A stretch of DNA of 5,547 nucleotides from Chlamydiia bacterium (GTDB taxonomy: Bacteria; Chlamydiota; Chlamydiia; Chlamydiales; Simkaniaceae): positions 1-5,547 of the forward strand of contig JAGROF010000030.1 in NCBI GenBank assembly GCA_020440405.1, given 5' to 3'. Positions 1-5,547 of this stretch are shown here, one piece after another. Both the position numbers and the translations under genes were made by a program. Within the stretch, counting starts at the first letter, position 1. Each line of letters starts with the position of its first letter. The notes below the pieces were generated by a model, which ran no database searches, was not told the origin of the DNA, and saw only the letters and a list, made by a program, of their open reading frames with translations.

Positions 1-1
1 C

Positions 2-3000
2 GTTAAAGCAGGGTCAGGAAAGGTTTTTTTAGGCGGAGGGGAAGAAATATTGCTTCGTCCTGATGAAGGGATTCTGATCCGTCCCTCCCTTGAAGATTTA
101 GACACTGGGGTTGATAACCAAGGAACAATTGAAGCGTTAGAAGTTTATCTCTCTTCTTATCAAAAGGATCCGGGTGCTTTAGCTGTGAATAATGGTGGAT
201 TGATTCATGCCTCATCCGTGATTACGGAAGGGGGGAAGATCCGTTTAGTGGCAGCAGCTGGAAAAGTTCAAAATGATGGAGTGCTTCAGGCGACAAATGT
301 CTCAGGAAAAGGAGGAGATATTCATCTTTTAGGGGATCATGTAGTCGTGGGGCAAGAAAGCCGCATGGATGTTTCAGGGGCATATGGAGGAGGTCAGATT
401 TTAGTAGGGGGGGATTTTCAAGGAAAGAATTCTGCAATTCAGAACTCTGAGATGACCTGGGTCGCAAAAGGAGCTGAGCTTTGTGCCGATGCCCTTAAGG
501 AAGGAAATGGGGGGCGATTGATTATCTGGAGCGATGGAAAAACCGCTTCTGCTGGAGATCTTTCTGCTAGGGGAGGAAGTGAAGGAGGAAATGGAGGATT
601 GATTGAAATTTCTGGGAGGAAGTTTTTAGCTTCTCCTAAAGGAAAGAAGGATCTTTCTGCTCCTAAAGGAAAGATAGGAACCCTTCTTTTAGACCCGTGT
701 GATGTGACGATTTCTACTGCAGCGACAGCTTTTATGGATATGTCTGGGACTCCATGGTTTCCAACAGGAACTGGCGCGATCATCGATACTGTTGATTTGG
801 TAAGTGCTTTGGGAGCGGCGTCAGGTATAGGGGCCGATGTGGTGATTACAACAACTTCAGGGGCTTGCAGTGAAGATGGAGTGATCACAGTCAGCGATGA
901 TATCTCATGGCCCGGCTTAGGGGCTTTGACCTTGGAATCTCCCCACCCAAATGGAAGAATTGATATTTTTGCAGAAATTCGTCGAACGGATACGCTCACT
1001 CCGATCAGTACAGATGTTTTTATATTCAATGCACCTACAATTAATATTGGAGGGCCAAGTGCATCGGGGGCTCTTCTTGCTCAAACAGAATTAGGGGGAA
1101 TTTCTGTGACTGCTTCGAAATCTCTGACAATTCAAGGGCAAACGGGGTCTCCTTTTAATTTTACATTTTTACAGGCCACTAATGGAAGTGTTGATATCTC
1201 TGCAGGAGAGGTTGCAATAGATGGGGTAGATTTAGGGGGAGCGATCATTATTGGCGGGGGGACTCCAACAAAAAGTTTTTCGGTTCGAATGAATGTGACG
1301 GATGGAGATCTTTCCATGGGAACCATTCCAGGGAGACGCTTCGAAAGAATTACCGGAAATGAGGATGTGATCATTAATATTGAAAAGGGAAACTTAGTCA
1401 TGACACCTCAGCCAGCTCCTGGCAATACTGGAGGAGCAGTTATTGAGTCGCAGTTAGGCAGTCTTACTGTTACCCTTCAGAATCAAAATGGGACTGGTGG
1501 AAGGGTTGATATGGTTGCAAGTACAGGAATTAACAATCAAGTCAGTTTGAGATCAGCTCAAAAAACCACTGTTACAACAGATGACGACATTTTCCTCCAA
1601 GCAGGAGGGGCAACAGGGGCGCTTCAAGGAGTCAGTATTGAAGGCAGTACAGGCGTTGAAATCTCGGCAAGAAACTTAACAATACTTTCGGGAGATGTTG
1701 GGGACGATACATTGATTTCATCGGATACTTCTGGGATACTCGATATTCAACTTAACAAAGATGGGAGTGGCGTAGGGGGAGATCTAATGGTCAGTGGTGC
1801 CACAGGGGGAGATGCTCGGATTGTTGCGGATGGATCTGCATCCATAAATATTCAAGCTTCAAATGTTTCTCTGATGGGTTCTTCATCAACATCTGGGTCC
1901 TCTGCACAAATTGCATCAATAGGGTCAGGGGATGTCACAATCTTAGCAACTGACAACATGTCCTTAGCAGGAGGAACTGCGACTGATACTCCGGCATTTG
2001 TTCAATCTGCATCGGGGAATATTGCCGTGGGGTGTCGAAACCTTTCTCTGCAAGGGTCTGCGAGTTCTGGAGGGTTTGCTGGGATTGATTCATTAGGAGG
2101 AAACCTTTCAGCCAATGTTTCCGGCAATGTGACGATGCAAGGAGGAAATGCGGCAAATTCAGAAGTTTACTTAAGAACAGTATCGGGAGATCTCAGCTTA
2201 ACAGGGTTTCAAAGCTTAAGTATGCTTGGAAATCATGAAGCAATCATCCAAGGAAATGGAAATCTTGTTGTCAATGGGGGGAATATAACTTTAAATACAG
2301 CAGGGTCTAACCCTGCATTCATTGAAAATCTGAGTTCCAGTGCAAATACTGAGATCACTTCTACAGAAAATGTTTCCCTTCAGGGGACCTCTTATATTCG
2401 TGCGCAGGGAGGCATTTTGACAGTCATTGCAGGAGCAGATATCAATGTCGGATCCCAAGCGGAAGTTTCGAACCAAGGAGCAAATGGAGAATTAAATCTT
2501 GTAGTGGATAATCGCTTCCCAACTGTTCCTGATATTGGTCCAGGCTCTTTTATCTTAGCATCAGGAGGGTTGGTTGAGACTGCAAGTGGAAGCAATCTCC
2601 GTATTTTCACAGGGTCTCGATCGAATAATCAAATTCTAGAGCTTTTGAATGGAGAAGCATTTGTTCCGGGGCCTCTATTTGTAAACTCTGGCCAAGAACG
2701 GTGGGGGACTTATTATCCCAGCACATTTTTTGGAGGTCCAGGGTTTACCCTTTTCTATAAGCAGTTAGAAATGAGTCAACTCCAAAGCTTAGTGACGAAA
2801 TTGGCAGTTGCTGTTTCGCAGATTAATAATTCCCTCTCCCATCTTAATCCGCTGTATCTCTATAACCGCTGGTTTTCTTTCTCCGTTTATGGAAGATTTT
2901 TCACAGCATTTTCTACAGATCAAAAAGAAGATTCTCAAGAAAAGAAATGGATGAATCAGGAAGAGTACTTTACCTCCTGGGAGATGCCACTTTCTTTTCC

Positions 3001-3019
3001 CACACCTGTGAATCTCTAA
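2..3019 (+). CDS. Filamentous-haemagglutinin-like (TPS/TpsA-type) exoprotein, C-terminal 1005 residues; 5' end outside window
   Basis: The frame is open from base 2 to the TAA at 3017-3019. The TTG at 50 is not a real start, because the 16 codons before it continue the same protein (VKAGSGKVFLGGGEE...). Residues are numbered from base 2. Residues 1-170 resemble the end of the haemagglutinin secretion-domain region, with phrases such as NNGGLIHA and GGKIRLVAAAGKVQNDG. IIWSDG (174-179), ARGGSEGGNGG and GTLLLDP (226-232) form the linker typical of large TpsA exoproteins. The block at 266-326 (DVVITTTSG, GVITVSDDISW) also recurs in that family. Residues 330-840 are rich in Gly, Ser, Thr, Asn and alternating hydrophobics, as expected of a right-handed beta-helix, and include eight short repeats. 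A closing block (RWGTYYP...GFTLFYK) ends at 920, followed by an 85-residue tail. By family knowledge such proteins cross the outer membrane through a TpsB pore and act as adhesins or surface fibres; no tpsB is visible. Four cysteines (161, 233, 289, 678) are present. Family assignment is firm; the ligand and role are unknown. Confidence 0.88.
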   Translation, partial: VKAGSGKVFLGGGEEILLRPDEGILIRPSLEDLDTGVDNQGTIEALEVYLSSYQKDPGALAVNNGGLIHASSVITEGGKIRLVAAAGKVQNDGVLQATNVSGKGGDIHLLGDHVVVGQESRMDVSGAYGGGQILVGGDFQGKNSAIQNSEMTWVAKGAELCADALKEGNGGRLIIWSDGKTASAGDLSARGGSEGGNGGLIEISGRKFLASPKGKKDLSAPKGKIGTLLLDPCDVTISTAATAFMDMSGTPWFPTGTGAIIDTVDLVSALGAASGIGADVVITTTSGACSEDGVITVSDDISWPGLGALTLESPHPNGRIDIFAEIRRTDTLTPISTDVFIFNAPTINIGGPSASGALLAQTELGGISVTASKSLTIQGQTGSPFNFTFLQATNGSVDISAGEVAIDGVDLGGAIIIGGGTPTKSFSVRMNVTDGDLSMGTIPGRRFERITGNEDVIINIEKGNLVMTPQPAPGNTGGAVIESQLGSLTVTLQNQNGTGGRVDMVASTGINNQVSLRSAQKTTVTTDDDIFLQAGGATGALQGVSIEGSTGVEISARNLTILSGDVGDDTLISSDTSGILDIQLNKDGSGVGGDLMVSGATGGDARIVADGSASINIQASNVSLMGSSSTSGSSAQIASIGSGDVTILATDNMSLAGGTATDTPAFVQSASGNIAVGCRNLSLQGSASSGGFAGIDSLGGNLSANVSGNVTMQGGNAANSEVYLRTVSGDLSLTGFQSLSMLGNHEAIIQGNGNLVVNGGNITLNTAGSNPAFIENLSSSANTEITSTENVSLQGTSYIRAQGGILTVIAGADINVGSQAEVSNQGANGELNLVVDNRFPTVPDIGPGSFILASGGLVETASGSNLRIFTGSRSNNQILELLNGEAFVPGPLFVNSGQERWGTYYPSTFFGGPGFTLFYKQLEMSQLQSLVTKLAVAVSQINNSLSHLNPLYLYNRWFSFSVYGRFFTAFSTDQKEDSQEKKWMNQEEYFTSWEMPLSFPTPVNL
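634..674 (+). repeat. 14-bp direct repeat giving a 27-bp (9-codon) partial tandem duplication inside the exoprotein linker
   Basis: TCCTAAAGGAAAGA occurs at 634-647 and again at 661-674, exactly 27 bp apart. The encoded protein therefore carries SPKGK twice in phase (LASPKGKKDLSAPKGKIGT). The second copy corresponds to the SAPxGKxGTLLLDP segment common in these exoproteins. The first sits where homologues usually have a few unrelated residues. Because the spacing is a multiple of three, gain or loss of one unit would keep the frame. It may be a local slippage duplication or chance similarity. Confidence 0.6.
1832..2479 (+). repeat. Eight degenerate tandem protein repeats (23-32 residues each) in the beta-helix of the exoprotein
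   Basis: Units start at about 1832, 1928, 2015, 2099, 2186, 2258, 2339 and 2411. Their lengths are 32, 29, 28, 29, 24, 27, 24 and 23 residues. Most units follow the pattern G-[DN]-[LIV]-x-hydrophobic, then a short gap, [NS]-[LIVM]-[ST]-[LM]-x-G, then a variable Ser/Gly/Asn loop, then a strand ending in Ser or Gly. Examples are GNIAVGCRNLSLQG, GNLSANVSGNVTMQGG and GDLSLTGFQSLSMLGN. The DNA itself is not repeated, so this is an old, diverged array. Each unit probably forms one coil of the beta-helix, with the variable loop on the surface. Unit borders were set by eye and could shift by a few residues. Confidence 0.7.
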
Positions 3020-3021
3020 GA

Positions 3022-3426
3022 TTAGATATTAGGAAGCTGGAGGGATGTGAGGTAATCGTAAAGGTCTTGTTCTGTGGTAATGATCAAGGCTTCGTACGCA
3101 TCGGTCACGGGGTGTGCGGCATCTAGGATGCGTGCATCCCCGACACCTGGGAGGCAAAGAGCGGTGAGATGAGAAATCTGCTTTTTGTCTTGCAGAAACT
3201 TCATCCCTTTCAGATAATCTTTCGTGCTGAATCCTTCTTCTTTCACTCGGATATAGATCACTTCTTGCTCGTATAAAAGAAACTGGATGGCAAAAAAAAT
3301 GCCTCGACTTTCCGAGGGGGGATGTCCAAGAATATCATTCATTTGGGAAAGCGATTTCATAATCAGGGGGGTCCCGATCTCTCCCTTTTCTGCTTCTCCA
3401 AAAAGTGCTACTGTTTGCCGCGCCAT
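3022..3426 (-). CDS. Conserved-looking 134-residue protein of unknown function, downstream of eno
   Basis: The ATG is at 3424-3426 and the TAA at 3022-3024. The only ribosome-binding hint is a weak GAG in TTGAGATAGT just upstream. I do not recognise a named family. The protein has no signal peptide or membrane segment and looks like a small soluble alpha/beta protein. Three blocks stand out: VALFGEAEKGEIGTPLIMKS (6-25), the FFAIQFLLYEQEVIYIRVKEEGF region (44-66), and LTALCLPGVGDARILDA (87-103). The protein ends in a helical ITTEQDLYDYLTSL. The order and spacing of these blocks loosely recall the N-terminal half of phage and contractile-injection tail sheath proteins (a GxAxxGPxNxP start, a xxYVVRV strand, a LLCIPGxxD block). 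This resemblance is from memory and remote. Its start lies 26 nt after eno, so it is probably co-transcribed with rsgA and eno. Its stop lies 2 nt from the stop of the convergent exoprotein gene. The reading frame is credible from codon structure and position; the function is open. Confidence 0.8.
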   Translation of the reverse strand: MARQTVALFGEAEKGEIGTPLIMKSLSQMNDILGHPPSESRGIFFAIQFLLYEQEVIYIRVKEEGFSTKDYLKGMKFLQDKKQISHLTALCLPGVGDARILDAAHPVTDAYEALIITTEQDLYDYLTSLQLPNI

Positions 3427-3452
3427 ACTATCTCAATAGCGAGGGGCTGGTT

Positions 3453-4709
<1,257 letters not shown>

Positions 4710-4725
4710 TTACAAAAGTGAGAAT

Positions 4726-5547
4726 TTATTCCCACTCTTTTGGGGGAGAATCTTCTAAAAGAGTAATGTAGGACGCGTAACGCAATGGGGAAAGCTTTTC
4801 TTCTTCGAGTGCTTGCTTGATCCCGCAGTGAGGTTCATGACGGTGTGTGCAATTGGGAAATTTGCAAAGCTTTTGGTAGGGGATAAAGTCGGGAAAAATT
4901 TCTAAGATAGATTCTTGATTCGTGTGCCACAGTCCAAAACTTTTAATGCCGGGCGTATCAATGCAAAAGGCATCGTTTTCTAGGGGGATCAGTTCTGCAG
5001 CTGTTGTGGTGTGAGATCCTTTGTTGGTCTTGTGAGCAATCGGACCAATAGGGAGAGAGCTTCCTAAAACAGCATTGATGAGGGAAGATTTACCGACGCC
5101 AGACTGTCCGGAAAATACAGAGGTTTTATTTTCCATGAGCGTTTTGAGTGTTTCAAGTCCTGCCCCTGTCGACACACTCAGAGTGACAATAGGAATATTT
5201 AAAGGAGTGTAGGCGCTTAAAAACTCTTCCAAGGAGATTTTTTCTGCTTGGGCCTCTTCTTTCGATACGTTTTCAGGAGGGTCTTCTAAAAGATCCATTT
5301 TATTAATGATGACAATGGGATCCATTTCCCCCTTCTTGGCGGAGAGAATGTACCGATCGACAAGAAGGGGTTTAAATTTAGGAGAGACAACAGACATCAC
5401 AATAAACACTTGGTCAATATTGGCTGCAATCAATTGCGTTTTGCGTCGGGAAAGGTTTTCGGCGCGTGTGAGGGTTGAGGTTCTTTTTTCAATATGATGA
5501 ATCGCTCCGGAGTCGACACTTTTCTTTTCAAAGTGGACCCAATCTCC
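4726..5547 (-). CDS. rsgA: Small ribosomal subunit biogenesis GTPase RsgA (YjeQ/EngC), 273 residues visible; 5' end outside window
   Basis: RsgA is a cytosolic GTPase that binds the 30S subunit late in assembly, checks the decoding region and helps release maturation factors; GTP hydrolysis frees it. The frame stays open to base 5547. A TTG at 5431-5433 is internal, because GDWVHF...RRKTQL before it is the end of the N-terminal OB-fold. Residues are numbered from base 5547. The GTPase motifs appear in the circularly permuted order that defines the family: G4 NKMD (82-85), a G5-like SVSTGAG, then G1 GQSGVGKSS (147-155), G2 Thr in SHTTT, and G3 DTPG (197-200). The C-terminal zinc site is complete, with Cys228, Cys233, His235 and Cys241 spaced C-x4-C-x-H-x5-C as in E. 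coli RsgA. The protein ends soon after, without a long tail. About 30-50 residues, including the start, probably lie beyond the right edge. It is the first visible gene of the rsgA-eno-small-gene unit. Confidence 0.97.
   Translation of the reverse strand, partial: GDWVHFEKKSVDSGAIHHIEKRTSTLTRAENLSRRKTQLIAANIDQVFIVMSVVSPKFKPLLVDRYILSAKKGEMDPIVIINKMDLLEDPPENVSKEEAQAEKISLEEFLSAYTPLNIPIVTLSVSTGAGLETLKTLMENKTSVFSGQSGVGKSSLINAVLGSSLPIGPIAHKTNKGSHTTTAAELIPLENDAFCIDTPGIKSFGLWHTNQESILEIFPDFIPYQKLCKFPNCTHRHEPHCGIKQALEEEKLSPLRYASYITLLEDSPPKEWE

Noticed and set aside
50..52. TTG as a start codon for the exoprotein
   Set aside because: The frame stays open to the left edge and the upstream residues continue a Gly-rich exoprotein, so the gene is cut by the window rather than starting here.
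439..1029. A 196-codon open frame on the - strand inside the exoprotein gene
   Set aside because: It is a shadow of the exoprotein frame, whose family motifs (IIWSDG, GTLLLDP) fall in the same stretch. The Pro/Ser-rich product is what a reversed Gly-rich gene gives.
1234..2332. Chlamydial Pmp motifs GGA[ILV] and FxxN in the exoprotein (GGAI, GGAV, FIEN)
   Set aside because: Only two GGA[ILV] and one FxxN were found, which chance explains in a Gly-rich protein. The linker motifs point to the haemagglutinin type, and no autotransporter barrel follows.
5431..5433. TTG as the start of a short 235-residue RsgA without its OB domain
   Set aside because: The 38 codons upstream to the window edge encode GDWVHF...RRKTQ, the usual end of the RsgA OB-fold, in the same frame.

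Overview
The window looks like part of a bacterial chromosome, most plausibly from the Chlamydiota (an environmental, Parachlamydia/Simkania/Waddlia-like lineage). The main reason is the enolase: from memory, its wording ([27 protein letters not shown], a GGxHA loop, [17 protein letters not shown]) is close to chlamydial enolases. The placement is an inference from recall, with no database search behind it. Coding density is very high: four protein genes cover almost all of the sequence, two of them cut by the window edges. No RNA gene, insertion sequence, CRISPR array or phage block is visible.

Left part (2-3019, + strand): the C-terminal 1005 residues of a large secreted surface protein of the filamentous-haemagglutinin (two-partner secretion, TpsA) type. 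It is open at the left edge, so the signal peptide and most of the secretion domain lie outside. Visible parts are the end of the secretion-domain region, the linker typical of these exoproteins (IIWSDG, ARGG.EGGNGG, GTLLLDP), a long beta-helical region with eight degenerate tandem repeats, the closing GFTLFYK block, and an 85-residue C-terminal tail that is not beta-helical.

Right part (3022-5547, - strand): three genes in one direction with short gaps (25 and 26 nt), read as rsgA -> eno -> a small unknown gene. rsgA (5' end outside) encodes the circularly permuted GTPase that matures the 30S ribosomal subunit. eno encodes enolase, with all expected catalytic and metal-binding residues. The last gene encodes a 134-residue protein of unknown function whose sequence pattern loosely recalls the N-terminal part of contractile-tail sheath proteins. 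The spacing suggests a polycistronic unit joining translation and glycolysis housekeeping functions.

The exoprotein gene and the small gene converge with only 2 nt between their stop codons, and no convincing terminator hairpin is visible there. There is no non-coding stretch longer than 26 nt, so promoters for both transcription units probably lie outside the window. No strongly novel system is evident. The items most worth following are the small sheath-like protein and the TPS exoprotein with its unusual tail.
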